A stretch of DNA of 64,000 nt from an uncultured Paludibacter sp. (GTDB lineage Bacteria; Bacteroidota; Bacteroidia; Bacteroidales; Paludibacteraceae), in the NCBI GenBank assembly GCA_937927845.1, contig CALFXE010000010.1, positions 1-64,000 of the forward strand. The letters run 5' to 3'. Both the position numbers and the translations under genes were made by a program. Positions within the stretch are counted from its first letter, which is position 1. Every line of letters starts with the position of its first letter. Below, piece after piece: positions 52,331 to 60,888 of the stretch. The notes beneath the pieces were generated by a model. It was not told the DNA's origin. It did not search any database and was given only the letters and a program-made list of their open reading frames with translations.

Positions 52331-52951
52331 ATGGATTTAGAAAAATTACGAATGCAACTAACAGAGCCATTACCGGGAATTAAGTCTCAACTAAAAATGG
52401 CACCTGCACATAGAGTAAAAGAATTTTCTGAAGTTCATACCAATGATTATAATCCTCGTTTAAGTGCTGTTTTAGTTTTACTTTTCCATGAAAATGAAAA
52501 ATTAAAGATAGTATTTATCAGACGCAGTGAATATGTAGGGATGCATTCGGGGCAAATAGCTTTCCCGGGAGGTAGATATGAAGATTTTGATGCTGATTTA
52601 AGAGCAACCGCAATTCGAGAGGCGGAAGAAGAAATAGGTGTAAAATCCGAAACCTATGAATTGCTGGGACATCTTACGGATCTTTATGTGCCGCCAAGCA
52701 ATTTTCTTGTAAGAGCATATTTAGCATATACTGATAAGAGACCTGAATTTATTATTGATAAAAGAGAGGTGCAGGAAATATTGGTTGTGGATTATGAACA
52801 GTTTAAACGTCAGGATGTTGTAAAAGAAAAAGAATTTAAGATACATAATCGAACAGAACTTACAAAAGCACCATATTTTGATGTTGACGGTGTGGTAATA
52901 TGGGGAGCAACAGCAATGTTGATGAGCGAATTATTAGATTTGGATAATTAA
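52331..52951 (+). CDS. NUDIX hydrolase, CoA pyrophosphatase type
   Basis: A 206-residue NUDIX protein. The box runs GGRYEDFDADLRATAIREAE to EEIGV, containing REAEEEIGV for metal binding. The preceding VFIRRSEYVGMHSGQIAFPGG is the extra motif of coenzyme A pyrophosphatases (NudL/PCD1 group), which cleave CoA to 3',5'-ADP and phosphopantetheine. The gene lies 18 bases after the lipase-like gene and 51 bases before an AraC regulator. Confidence 0.88.
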   Translation: MDLEKLRMQLTEPLPGIKSQLKMAPAHRVKEFSEVHTNDYNPRLSAVLVLLFHENEKLKIVFIRRSEYVGMHSGQIAFPGGRYEDFDADLRATAIREAEEEIGVKSETYELLGHLTDLYVPPSNFLVRAYLAYTDKRPEFIIDKREVQEILVVDYEQFKRQDVVKEKEFKIHNRTELTKAPYFDVDGVVIWGATAMLMSELLDLDN

Positions 52952-53002
52952 AAAGACAATATAAAATATAGTAATAAATAACTTTTTAAAGGATATAAAC
53001 AA

Positions 53003-53890
53003 ATGCTTCATAAAGAAATAAGGACATATACGTTGACAGAAAGGTCAAACTTTTCTCCGCATTTTTCTATTCAAAGAATGGAGAATTTATATTCATTAAG
53101 TTCAGGAGAAAAGCCTGTGCTTCATCGTCATGATTACTATAATATTTATTTTATTGAAAAAGGTATAGGGTCGCATGTTGTTGATTATAACAAATACGAT
53201 ATTTCAGATTTACAGTTATATTTCATTTTACCGGGTCAGATTCATCAATTATTTTTTGACTCTGAACCAAAAGGATTTATAGTTTCGTTTACTGATGATT
53301 TTATAATAGCTAATTCGATTCCGGAATATTTAATTAACGATATATATTTGTTTGATGATTATGGAGAGTCACCACCATTGAGTATTCATAATGATGCACT
53401 ACCGACATATCATAATATTTTTCATCAGATGGAGTCTTATCTCGACTTGTCCGCACGATATACCTCAGATGCAGTTGGTGCATTAGTCAAATTGCTTTTA
53501 ATTCAATGTAACAATCATTGTTCTATGTTTAAATCTGATAATCCTCAGTATTTTGAAACCACAAACCATCTTCTTAGAGAATTTAAACGATTATTGAATT
53601 TACATTTTACAGAAAATCATAAAGTTGGTGATTATGCTTCCAAATTAGCTGTAACTTCTGATTATTTGAATAAAACAATTAAATCGATTACAGGTAAGAC
53701 AGCCAAAGAACATATACAAGCCAAATTAATTCTTGAAGCTAAAAGAGCATTACTCTTTATGTCGAAGCCTTCGGTAAAAGAGCTTTCCTATTCTCTTGGC
53801 TTTGATGAATCTGCACATTTTAACAATTTCTTTAAGAAACAAACAGGTCTAACACCTTTTGAATTTAAATCTTCGGCTGTTTTAACCTGA
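53003..53890 (+). CDS. AraC-family transcriptional regulator with cupin-like sensor domain
   Basis: A 295-residue regulator. The N-terminal half is a cupin-type fold (LHRHDYYNIYFIEKGIGSHVVDY...FILPGQIHQLFF). The C-terminal 100 residues are an AraC DNA-binding domain (KVGDYASKLAVTSDYLNKTIKSITGKT; LSYSLGFDESAHFNNFFKKQTGLTPFEF). A ribosome-binding-like AAAGGATAT precedes the start. The pirin and DoxX genes directly downstream on the same strand are plausible targets; this is inferred from position. Confidence 0.9.
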   Translation: MLHKEIRTYTLTERSNFSPHFSIQRMENLYSLSSGEKPVLHRHDYYNIYFIEKGIGSHVVDYNKYDISDLQLYFILPGQIHQLFFDSEPKGFIVSFTDDFIIANSIPEYLINDIYLFDDYGESPPLSIHNDALPTYHNIFHQMESYLDLSARYTSDAVGALVKLLLIQCNNHCSMFKSDNPQYFETTNHLLREFKRLLNLHFTENHKVGDYASKLAVTSDYLNKTIKSITGKTAKEHIQAKLILEAKRALLFMSKPSVKELSYSLGFDESAHFNNFFKKQTGLTPFEFKSSAVLT

Positions 53891-53942
53891 TTTTTGCAAT
53901 TCTAATCCCGATTTCTTTAATTTCTGTACTTGAAAGTGACAG

Positions 53943-53950
53943 TATCTTTG
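53943..53950 (+). promoter_or_regulatory. -7 box of pirin-doxX
   Basis: TATCTTTG, 45 bases before the preferred pirin ATG at 53996. Confidence 0.5.
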
Positions 53951-53995
53951 CATTGTGAAATAATGCATATACGAAATTTACTAAAAATAGCAGAA

Positions 53996-54709
53996 ATGAA
54001 AGTCAATATTATAAGAGCAGAAACGCGAGGACACATCGACCATGGATGGTTAAAAACAAATCATACATTTAGTTTTGCAGACTACTATAATCCTGAAAAA
54101 ATACATTTTGGGGCATTAAGAGTCTTGAATGATGATTGGATAGAGCCTGGAAAAGGCTTTGGCAGACATCCGCACGATAATATGGAGATAATTACAATTC
54201 CTTTTAGTGGCGAGGTTTTACACCAAGATAGCATGGGAAATAAAGGTGTAATTAAGCCTGGTGAAATCCAAGTAATGAGTGCAGGAACGGGCGTTTTTCA
54301 TAGTGAATTTAATAATAGTCAGGTAGAACCGCTATCTTTATTTCAAATCTGGATATTCCCAAATAAGAAAAATGTAAACCCAAGATATGGACAAGTTACC
54401 ATTAGTGACTATGCCAAGAAAGATGAACTATACCAAATAATTTCACCAAATCCTGAAGAACAAGGATTGTGGATTCATCAGGAGGCATGGTTTAATATGG
54501 GTGATTTATCTCAAGGAAAGGAAGTGGAATATAAATTAAATAAATCCACATCAGGAGTTTTTATTCAGGTAATTGAAGGGGACATTGAAGTCGTTGACAA
54601 TCAATTGTCAAGACGAGATGCAATAGCCATTTCTGATATTAGTTCAATCGAAATTAAAGCTATTACTAATGCAAAAACACTTTTGATGGAAGTGCCAATG
54701 CAATGGTAA
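53996..54709 (+). CDS. Pirin family protein
   Basis: A 237-residue bicupin of the pirin/YhhW group. It shows RAETRGHIDHGWLKTNHTFSFADYY and the metal-binding GFGRHPHDNMEIITIPFSGEVLHQDS and SAGTGVFHSEFN motifs. Bacterial pirins have quercetin 2,3-dioxygenase activity or act as redox-responsive regulators; the true substrate here is unknown. ATG 53996 is chosen over 53930 and 53963 because the upstream frame runs over the -7 box and the family N-terminus aligns at this Met. doxX follows after 40 bases. Confidence 0.9.
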   Translation: MKVNIIRAETRGHIDHGWLKTNHTFSFADYYNPEKIHFGALRVLNDDWIEPGKGFGRHPHDNMEIITIPFSGEVLHQDSMGNKGVIKPGEIQVMSAGTGVFHSEFNNSQVEPLSLFQIWIFPNKKNVNPRYGQVTISDYAKKDELYQIISPNPEEQGLWIHQEAWFNMGDLSQGKEVEYKLNKSTSGVFIQVIEGDIEVVDNQLSRRDAIAISDISSIEIKAITNAKTLLMEVPMQW

Positions 54710-54749
54710 AAATAAATAATCAAAATTAAAACAAAACAAACAGAAAATT

Positions 54750-55214
54750 ATGAACACATTAATTAAAAAGTTTTTCTCCACCGACACAAATTCATGGGCT
54801 TTATTAGTTGCTCGATTATCTTTAGGAATAGTGATATTTCCTCATGGCGCACAGAAAGCATTAGGATTATTCGGAGGATATGGTTTTTCAGCTACTTTAG
54901 ATGCATTTCAAAGTATGGGCATGCCATTATTACTAGTAGTTTTGGTAATATTAGCGGAATTTGTTGGTTCGATAGGAATGATCTTAGGCGCAGGAACACG
55001 TTTTATGGCATTTTCTATCTTTATTACATTGGGCGGTGCTATGATACTTGGTGGTCATACTGCTAATGGATTTTTCATGAATTGGATGGGCGGTCAGGCA
55101 GGAGAAGGAATAGAATACTTTATACTTGTATTAGGCTTGGCTATAGTTGGTATGATAGGTGGTGCCGGAAAATTCTCAGTTGACGGTCAGATTTCAAAAT
55201 GCTGTAAAGTGTGA
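54750..55214 (+). CDS. DoxX family membrane protein
   Basis: A 154-residue protein with four hydrophobic helices and the DoxX signature LLVARLSLGIVIFPHGAQKALGLFGGYGFSATL. Members are found in terminal-oxidase or thiol/redox settings, often with pirins and AraC/TetR regulators. The AraC-pirin-DoxX order here suggests a small stress or electrophile response unit (inference). It is followed by a strong terminator. Confidence 0.88.
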   Translation: MNTLIKKFFSTDTNSWALLVARLSLGIVIFPHGAQKALGLFGGYGFSATLDAFQSMGMPLLLVVLVILAEFVGSIGMILGAGTRFMAFSIFITLGGAMILGGHTANGFFMNWMGGQAGEGIEYFILVLGLAIVGMIGGAGKFSVDGQISKCCKV

Positions 55215-55243
55215 TTTTTTGACACAGGCATATATTAAGACAG

Positions 55244-55290
55244 AGCATCGCAATTTGAGTTTTTCTCTTTGCGATGCTTTATTTTTTTTG
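55244..55290 (+). terminator. Intrinsic terminator after doxX
   Basis: Perfect 10-base stem AGCATCGCAA / TTGCGATGCT, 15-base loop, then TTATTTTTTTT. Confidence 0.85.
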
Positions 55291-55324
55291 CGATTTTCTT
55301 CATGTTGTATGGATGCTTCCCTTT

Positions 55325-55411
55325 GGCACGCGGATAACGCTGATTTTCAAACGCTGATTCTTAAGATTCGCGTGTAGATCAGCGTTGCTTGCATCCGTTT
55401 TATCAGCGTTC
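55325..55411. repeat. Convergent-junction palindromic repeat, copy 3 (fullest)
   Basis: An 87-base element with two AACGCTGAT motifs in the left half and two inverted ATCAGCGTT motifs in the right half. It lies between convergent doxX and transaldolase genes, after the doxX terminator. Confidence 0.8.
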
Positions 55412-55422
55412 CAAATAAAAAT

Positions 55423-56379
55423 CTAAAGAAATGTTTTAATAAGATTCTCGAGTTTTATAATGTCTTCTGTGAATTTTCGAATACCTTCAGCAAGTTTCTC
55501 GGTAGCCATAGCATCTTCATTTAACATCCATCTGAATATCTTTTCATTCATTTGAATCGGTTTTAAATCCATAGCTTTTGAAGAGTCAGCATCAAGCTTT
55601 TTAACCAAAACTCCTTCAGTTGATTCTAATTCTTTTAATAAAGCAGGAGATATTGTAAGAGCATCACAACCTGCAAGTTCGATTATCTCACCAATATTAC
55701 GGAAACTTGCACCCATGACTATTGTTTGATAGCCAAATTTCTTATAATAATTGTAAATTTCGGTTACAGATAATACTCCGGGATCGTCTTGTGCAGGAAT
55801 ATCAGAAACGCCTCTATCTTTTTTATACCAATCGAGTATACGACCCACAAAAGGCGAAATCAGAGTAACATTCGAGAGTGCGCATTGAACTGCTTGTGCC
55901 TTGGAAAACAGCAAAGTAAGATTACATTGAATGCCTTCTTTCTCAAGAATTTCAGCAGCTTGAATACCTTCCCATGTAGAAGCTATTTTGATTAAGATCC
56001 GTTTACGGGAAATACCACTATTTTCGTAAAGAGCAATTAATTCACGAGCCTTATCGACAGTTGCTTCCGTGTCAAAAGATAGTCGTGCATCAACTTCCGT
56101 TGAAACTCTTCCCGGAACTATATCAAGAATTTTCAGACCAAAGTTTACAGCTAATTTGTCTAAAGCTTTAGTCAGTTGAATTGATTTATCGCCGGAAATA
56201 CTTTTAGCATACTTAATAGCATCATCAATAAGAACCTGATATTTTGGATTTTTTGAAGCTGCATAAATCAAAGAAGGATTTGTAGTTGCATCAATAGGCT
56301 GATAGACAATCATAGATTCAAAATCGCCGGTATCAGCCACAACCTTTGTGTAGGTCTTAAGTTGTTGTAATAAATTCAT
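55423..56379 (-). CDS. tal: Transaldolase, TalB type
   Basis: A 318-residue enzyme of the non-oxidative pentose phosphate pathway that moves a dihydroxyacetone unit from sedoheptulose-7-phosphate to glyceraldehyde-3-phosphate. It shows YQPIDATTNPSLIYAA, the Schiff-base lysine in ILIKIASTWEGIQAAEIL, and TLLFSKAQAVQCA. The length fits the long TalB class. ATG 56379 is chosen because the in-frame extension to 56418 would cross the -7 box. Confidence 0.95.
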   Translation of the reverse strand: MNLLQQLKTYTKVVADTGDFESMIVYQPIDATTNPSLIYAASKNPKYQVLIDDAIKYAKSISGDKSIQLTKALDKLAVNFGLKILDIVPGRVSTEVDARLSFDTEATVDKARELIALYENSGISRKRILIKIASTWEGIQAAEILEKEGIQCNLTLLFSKAQAVQCALSNVTLISPFVGRILDWYKKDRGVSDIPAQDDPGVLSVTEIYNYYKKFGYQTIVMGASFRNIGEIIELAGCDALTISPALLKELESTEGVLVKKLDADSSKAMDLKPIQMNEKIFRWMLNEDAMATEKLAEGIRKFTEDIIKLENLIKTFL

Positions 56380-56401
56380 ATGATTGATTTTTTGATTTCT
56401 G

Positions 56402-56409
56402 CAAATATA
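56402..56409 (-). promoter_or_regulatory. -7 box of tal
   Basis: Minus-strand TATATTTG, 22 bases before the ATG at 56379. Confidence 0.55.
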
Positions 56410-56542
56410 CATAAACAAAAATCAAAAACCTAACATAATCAACTGTATTTTCAATCCGATTCATACGCTGATTTAGAGCATAGCCTTTTAATATATAATC
56501 CTTCAGAATTTTAGTTGCCCATATTCTAAATTGAGTTCCTCT

Positions 56543-58582
56543 TTACTTGACTTCTATTCCGTTTGAAACTTTAGTTTGTGGTTGGATTAATACTAATTTC
56601 CCATCAGCATCTTCGGCAGATAAAATCATACCTTCACTTAAAATCCCTCTCAATTTTCGTGGTTCGAAATTGGCAATAAAGCACACTTGGGTTCCGATTA
56701 ATTCTTGAGGATTAGGATAATATGCGGCTATACCGGATAAGATAGTTCTTTCTTCAAGACCATCGGCAATACGAAATTGCAACAATTTATCAGCTTTAGG
56801 AACTTTCTGGCAATCGAGGACAGTACCGACACGTATATCTACTTTCTGAAAATCATCGAAACTTACAATTTCTTTTACTTCATTAGCTTTCCATGCAGCA
56901 ACTTCGTTGTTTTTCTTTGTATCAAGAAGTTTTTGCACTTGCTCATTGATAGTTGTATCCTCTATTTTGTCGAAAAGTAACTCTGCATCACCAAGTAAGT
57001 CACCGGCTTTTAGCAAATCAGTACGACCTAAATCTTTCCAATCAAACGTCTTCAAATTAAGCATTTTTCTTAACTTTTCAGAAGAAAATGGGAGGAAAGG
57101 TTCAAATGCTACAGCAAGATTAGCTGCTATTTGTAGACTAAGATGCATAATAGTAGCAACACGCTCCATATCGGTCTTGGCTACTTTCCAAGGCTCAGTA
57201 TCAGCAAGATATTTATTACCTATTCTTGCAAGGTTCATTGCTTCTTTGAGAGCATCACGAAAACGGAAATTATCGAGAAGCTTTTCCAGTTCAGCCTTAA
57301 CATTTACAAACTCGCTCAGGGTTTGTTTATCGTAGTCGTTAAGTTCACCGGAATCAGGCACTTTTCCTTCAAAATATTTATGGGTCAACACAAGTGCCCT
57401 ATTGATGAAATTACCATAAATAGCTACTAATTCATTATTGTTTCTTGCTTGAAAATCACGCCATGTAAAATCATTATCCTTTGTTTCCGGAGCATTAGCC
57501 GTTAACACGTAACGCAAAACATCTTGTTTTTGAGGAAATTTTTCAAGATATTCATGCAGCCATACTGCCCAATTGCGAGAAGTAGATATCTTATCACCTT
57601 CAAGATTAAGGAACTCATTAGCAGGCACGTTATCAGGTAAGATATAACTTCCTTCAGCTTTCAGCATAGCCGGAAATACAATACAATGAAACACAATATT
57701 ATCTTTTCCTATAAAATGTATAAGTCGTGTTTCATCATCTTTCCACCATTTTTCCCAACTATCAGGTAGCAACTCTTTAGTATTCGATATATATCCGATA
57801 GGTGCATCAAACCATACGTACAGCACTTTGCCCTCAGCACCTTCAACAGGAACAGGTATCCCCCAGTCGAGATCGCGACTAACGGCACGAGGTTGCAAGC
57901 CCATATCTAACCAACTTTTACATTGTCCGTATACATTTGGTTTCCATTCTTTATGCTCTTCAAGAATCCATTGGCGCAACCAGTTTTCATGTTGATTAAG
58001 AGGTAGATACCAGTGTTTTGTTTCACGCATAACGGGTATACTGCCACTGATTGTAGACTTAGGATTAATTAAGTCATTCGGGCTAAGTGAAGTTCCGCAC
58101 GACTCACATTGATCGCCATAAGCATGTTCGTTACCACAATGCGGACATTTTCCTGTTATATATCTATCGGCAAGGAATTGTCGAGCCTTTTCATCATAGT
58201 ACTGCTCTGAACTTTGTTCAATAAAGCCACCTTTATCATAAATAGTTTTGAAAATGTCAGAAGCTAATTCTTTATGAGTTTTAGAAGTTGTACGAGAATA
58301 TATATCGAAAGAAATTCCAAAATCCTCAAAAGATTTTTTAATTATTGTATGATAGCGATCGACAATGTCCTGTGGTGTAACACCCTCCTGTCGAGCTTTA
58401 ATTGTAATAGGCACACCATGTTCATCAGACCCGCCGATAAATAAAACATCTTCACCTTTAAGTCGTAGATAACGAACATAAATATCAGCAGGCACATATA
58501 CACCGGCTAAATGCCCTACATGCACAGGTCCATTTGCATATGGCAGTGCGGTTGTTACAGTAGTACGTTTAAATTTCTTCAT
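56543..58582 (-). CDS. metG: Methionyl-tRNA synthetase
   Basis: A 679-residue class I synthetase that charges tRNA-Met. It has TTALPYANGPVHVGHLAG (HIGH-type motif HVGH), a zinc knuckle with two Cys pairs (CPHCGNEH...CESCGTSLSP), the KMSKS-type motif as KISTS (GDKISTSRNWAV), and a C-terminal EMAP-II/Trbp111 tRNA-binding domain (VDIRVGTVLDCQKVPKADKLL). ATG 58582 is chosen; an in-frame extension to 58642 runs over the promoter. The gap to tal (56380-56542) holds the tal promoter and nothing else I can identify. Confidence 0.97.
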   Translation of the reverse strand: MKKFKRTTVTTALPYANGPVHVGHLAGVYVPADIYVRYLRLKGEDVLFIGGSDEHGVPITIKARQEGVTPQDIVDRYHTIIKKSFEDFGISFDIYSRTTSKTHKELASDIFKTIYDKGGFIEQSSEQYYDEKARQFLADRYITGKCPHCGNEHAYGDQCESCGTSLSPNDLINPKSTISGSIPVMRETKHWYLPLNQHENWLRQWILEEHKEWKPNVYGQCKSWLDMGLQPRAVSRDLDWGIPVPVEGAEGKVLYVWFDAPIGYISNTKELLPDSWEKWWKDDETRLIHFIGKDNIVFHCIVFPAMLKAEGSYILPDNVPANEFLNLEGDKISTSRNWAVWLHEYLEKFPQKQDVLRYVLTANAPETKDNDFTWRDFQARNNNELVAIYGNFINRALVLTHKYFEGKVPDSGELNDYDKQTLSEFVNVKAELEKLLDNFRFRDALKEAMNLARIGNKYLADTEPWKVAKTDMERVATIMHLSLQIAANLAVAFEPFLPFSSEKLRKMLNLKTFDWKDLGRTDLLKAGDLLGDAELLFDKIEDTTINEQVQKLLDTKKNNEVAAWKANEVKEIVSFDDFQKVDIRVGTVLDCQKVPKADKLLQFRIADGLEERTILSGIAAYYPNPQELIGTQVCFIANFEPRKLRGILSEGMILSAEDADGKLVLIQPQTKVSNGIEVK

Positions 58583-58601
58583 AAAAACTTCAAATAGTTC
58601 G

Positions 58602-58609
58602 CAAAAATA
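58602..58609 (-). promoter_or_regulatory. -7 box of metG
   Basis: Minus-strand TATTTTTG, 19 bases before the ATG at 58582. Confidence 0.5.
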
Positions 58610-58746
58610 CAAAAAAATACGAGGATAGTTGCTTGTTTTCAAAACTAAATATTCATAAAAACAGGATTTAAATGTATTTCTAATATTGAAATTATCAGAT
58701 GAAATATTTAAAAGATGTTATAATTGGTTGCTTTTATCAATATTCA

Positions 58747-58778
58747 TTTGCTCAAACAGCACAAAGACATTATATTTG
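58747..58778 (+). promoter_or_regulatory. Strong promoter with no protein gene downstream
   Basis: TTTG (58747-58750), 20-base gap, TATATTTG (58771-58778), one of the best consensus matches in the window. The next + strand gene is about 900 bases away beyond a hairpin terminator. Confidence 0.55.
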
Positions 58779-58784
58779 TATCGT

Positions 58785-58860
58785 GATTTTTTCATAGTAT
58801 TAGATTTAAGGTTAACAAAAAAAGATTGGGTTGTCGTGATGACAGCCCTTCTTGCTTTTT
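58785..58860 (+). ncRNA. Candidate small RNA of about 75 bases
   Basis: Predicted from an isolated consensus promoter and a terminator hairpin about 45-65 bases beyond the expected start point. The interval contains no open reading frame of note. The 3' part folds as GGGTTGTC-GTGAT-GACAGCCC followed by TTCTTGCTTTTT. I do not recognise the family. The hairpin may exist only to terminate the minus-strand gene, so the RNA is a hypothesis. Confidence 0.35.
58817..58860. terminator. Bidirectional intrinsic terminator
   Basis: Stem GGGTTGTC (58828-58835) / GACAGCCC (58841-58848), one G-U pair, flanked by seven A on the left and TTCTTGCTTTTT on the right, so a T-run follows in both directions. It should stop the YgjP-like gene (minus) and any + strand transcript. 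Confidence 0.75.
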
Positions 58861-58878
58861 AAATGTTAGGTATTATTT

Positions 58879-59577
58879 TTACGGTATTGAATATTTCTTT
58901 ATTTCAGCTCTAAACTTTTTAGTTTTTCCTTCGGTTACCTTATCCATCAGATTCCAAAATTTTTCTCCATGATTCATTTCTACGGTATGGCATAGCTCGT
59001 GCAGAATAACATAATCGACTAAATGTTGAGGTAAAAGCATAAGGTAAAACGACAAATTTATGTTTTGCTTGTTTGAACAGCTTCCCCAGCGACTTTTACT
59101 CGATTGAATTTTGATATCACTTATTTTAAATCCAAATTGCTGTGCTAAAGTTGTAACTCGTTCAGGTAAAACTCTTTTAGCCTCCTTCTTTAAAAAATAA
59201 TTGATACCTTTCCAACATACTTCCTGAGTTTTGTCTGATAATATATCTGCATTATTAGGTATTTCAATATTCAGAACTCCATTATTAAGATTAAAAAACA
59301 CATCATTTCTATCGGAATATTTACTTTTTACTGTGAAAGTAAGGGTTTTGAAATCATTATCAATATTGATAAGAGTATTATTCCTTTTTGCCTTCAGTCG
59401 TTCCTGACGAGCTAAAATTTTTTTCTGATTGTTTAAGATAAACTTTTTAGCCTCAGTCTCAGTGTTCTTAGAAGGTAAATTTACAATTAATCCATATGGT
59501 TTAATTTTAATAGTAATGCGGCTAATTCTATTATTTCGAACGAAATCTATTTTACCGAAAATATTTAAATCAGACAT
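58879..59577 (-). CDS. YgjP-like (DUF45) zinc metallopeptidase
   Basis: A 232-residue protein with the zinc motif HELCHTVEMNHGEKFW (HExxH plus downstream His) and the SKSRWGSCSNKQNINLSFYLMLLP segment typical of the YgjP/DUF45 family, related to SprT and M48 peptidases. Related genes often accompany restriction systems, but no such genes are next to it here. ATG 59577 is chosen over 59595, which lies on the -7 box. Confidence 0.88.
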   Translation of the reverse strand: MSDLNIFGKIDFVRNNRISRITIKIKPYGLIVNLPSKNTETEAKKFILNNQKKILARQERLKAKRNNTLINIDNDFKTLTFTVKSKYSDRNDVFFNLNNGVLNIEIPNNADILSDKTQEVCWKGINYFLKKEAKRVLPERVTTLAQQFGFKISDIKIQSSKSRWGSCSNKQNINLSFYLMLLPQHLVDYVILHELCHTVEMNHGEKFWNLMDKVTEGKTKKFRAEIKKYSIP

Positions 59578-59594
59578 ATAAAAATAATTTAGCA

Positions 59595-59602
59595 CAAAAG
59601 TA
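59595..59602 (-). promoter_or_regulatory. -7 box of the YgjP-like gene
   Basis: Minus-strand TACTTTTG, 17 bases before the ATG at 59577. Confidence 0.5.
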
Positions 59603-59661
59603 GTTTATTAATTTAAATGTGATAGTATTCAAGAAGATTATTCTATTAAGAAAAAAACAAG

Positions 59662-59669
59662 TAAATTTG
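59662..59669 (+). promoter_or_regulatory. -7 box of the LolD-like ATPase gene
   Basis: TAAATTTG, 18 bases before the ATG at 59688. Confidence 0.5.
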
Positions 59670-59687
59670 CTTTCAATTTTTGAAAAT

Positions 59688-60347
59688 ATGATACAAACGC
59701 ATAACATACGTAAAAGATTTGACGACCTTGAAGTTTTAAAAGGAATAAATCTGGAGATACAAAAAGGTGAAATTGTTTCTATAGTTGGTCCGAGTGGAGC
59801 CGGCAAGACTACATTATTGCAGATATTAGGCACATTAGATCGTCCGAATTCAGGTGAAATTATTGTTGATGGCATTAGTCTGGAAAGTATGAATGAAAAG
59901 CAGCAGGCGTCATTTAGAAACAGACAAATAGGTTTTATATTTCAATTTCATCAGTTGTTGCCTGAGTTTACTGCACTTGAAAATGTAATGATACCTGCAT
60001 TGATTGCAAATAATGATTTTAAAAAGGCGAAAGACAGGGCAGAGGAGCTGCTGAATTATTTAGGTTTAAGCGATAGATTGGAACATAAGCCTTCTGAACT
60101 ATCGGGCGGTGAGAAACAAAGGGTTGCAGTTGCAAGAGCTCTAATCAATAATCCAAAAATTATATTAGCTGATGAACCTTCGGGTAGTTTGGATACAAAA
60201 AATAAAGAAGAATTGCATAAGTTGCTGTTTGAATTGCGGGATGAATTTGGATTAACGATAGTCATAGTGACTCATGACAAAGAATTAGCAGCATTATCCG
60301 ACCGCATTATTGAGATGAAAGATGGTTTGATTACAAATAAGGAATAA
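59688..60347 (+). CDS. ABC transporter ATP-binding protein, LolD/MacB-like
   Basis: A 219-residue ATPase with Walker A GPSGAGKTT, Q-loop FIFQFHQLLPEFTALENV, signature LSGGEKQRVAVARAL and Walker B IILADEPSGSLD. The LLPEFTALENVMIP and SGSLD sequence are typical of the LolD/FtsE/MacB group, which drives lipoprotein release or other envelope extraction. No permease gene is adjacent, so its partner must be elsewhere. ATG 59688 is chosen because the frame upstream to 59619 crosses the -7 box. Confidence 0.9.
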   Translation: MIQTHNIRKRFDDLEVLKGINLEIQKGEIVSIVGPSGAGKTTLLQILGTLDRPNSGEIIVDGISLESMNEKQQASFRNRQIGFIFQFHQLLPEFTALENVMIPALIANNDFKKAKDRAEELLNYLGLSDRLEHKPSELSGGEKQRVAVARALINNPKIILADEPSGSLDTKNKEELHKLLFELRDEFGLTIVIVTHDKELAALSDRIIEMKDGLITNKE

Positions 60348-60354
60348 AATTGTA

Positions 60355-60362
60355 TATCTTTG
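60355..60362 (+). promoter_or_regulatory. -7 box directly before a small gene
   Basis: TATCTTTG ends 4 bases before the ATG at 60367, so the transcript should start on or next to the start codon. Confidence 0.45.
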
Positions 60363-60366
60363 CAAA

Positions 60367-60738
60367 ATGAAATCAAGTGTGAGAATTATATGTACAGTGT
60401 TACTAACAGTATTATATTGTTACACATCATGTGTTTTCACCAAGTCATTTACCAAGTCAGATTTTCAAGATTATCCGGTTTCGGTGCAAGAAACTATCAT
60501 TTCTGATTTTTCGTCCAAACTTTTCTCTCACAATATCCAGTCAGAAACATCTTTAATCAATACTAATAATTTCACTCCTGTCAAGATAAAAAACTCTATA
60601 ACAGGTTTTTGGGCAATAATAAAGACTACTAAACAGATATTTAATATTGAGATTACTCAAAATCTCACTTTTTCACAGAATATTCTTATTAACTACAAGA
60701 AGACAGATTTAATCTTTCCGTTTAATTATTTCTGGTAA
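60367..60738 (+). CDS. Small exported protein of unknown function
   Basis: A 123-residue protein with a hydrophobic N-terminus (VRIICTVLLTVLYCYTSCVF) that could be a signal peptide, membrane anchor or lipoprotein signal (TSC). The remainder is soluble and shows no motif that I recognise. It lies 19 bases after the LolD-like gene but has its own -7 box, from which the mRNA would be leaderless. Confidence 0.55.
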   Translation: MKSSVRIICTVLLTVLYCYTSCVFTKSFTKSDFQDYPVSVQETIISDFSSKLFSHNIQSETSLINTNNFTPVKIKNSITGFWAIIKTTKQIFNIEITQNLTFSQNILINYKKTDLIFPFNYFW

Positions 60739-60888
60739 TACTTCCCTTTCTATATATATTTTTCACTGCTTCGCAAGGGGCAAAATATTCATAACCTCAT
60801 GCAGGCAAAATGCAATGTGGGGCGAATCTCAATTAACAATAGGCTTTTATAAGTCAACTTTTGTAATATAAATTAAAACATTAAAAAA
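60739..60888. other. Short gene-free stretch with a repeat remnant
   Basis: GGGGCAAAATATTCATAACC near 60777 resembles the end of the 86-base repeat (GGGGCAAAATTATGCATAACC). The hairpin partner is lost. AACTTTTG just before the next gene misses the -7 consensus at one position. Confidence 0.4.

Noticed and set aside
56907..57335. 142-residue open frame antisense to metG
   Set aside because: metG is unambiguous over the whole interval.
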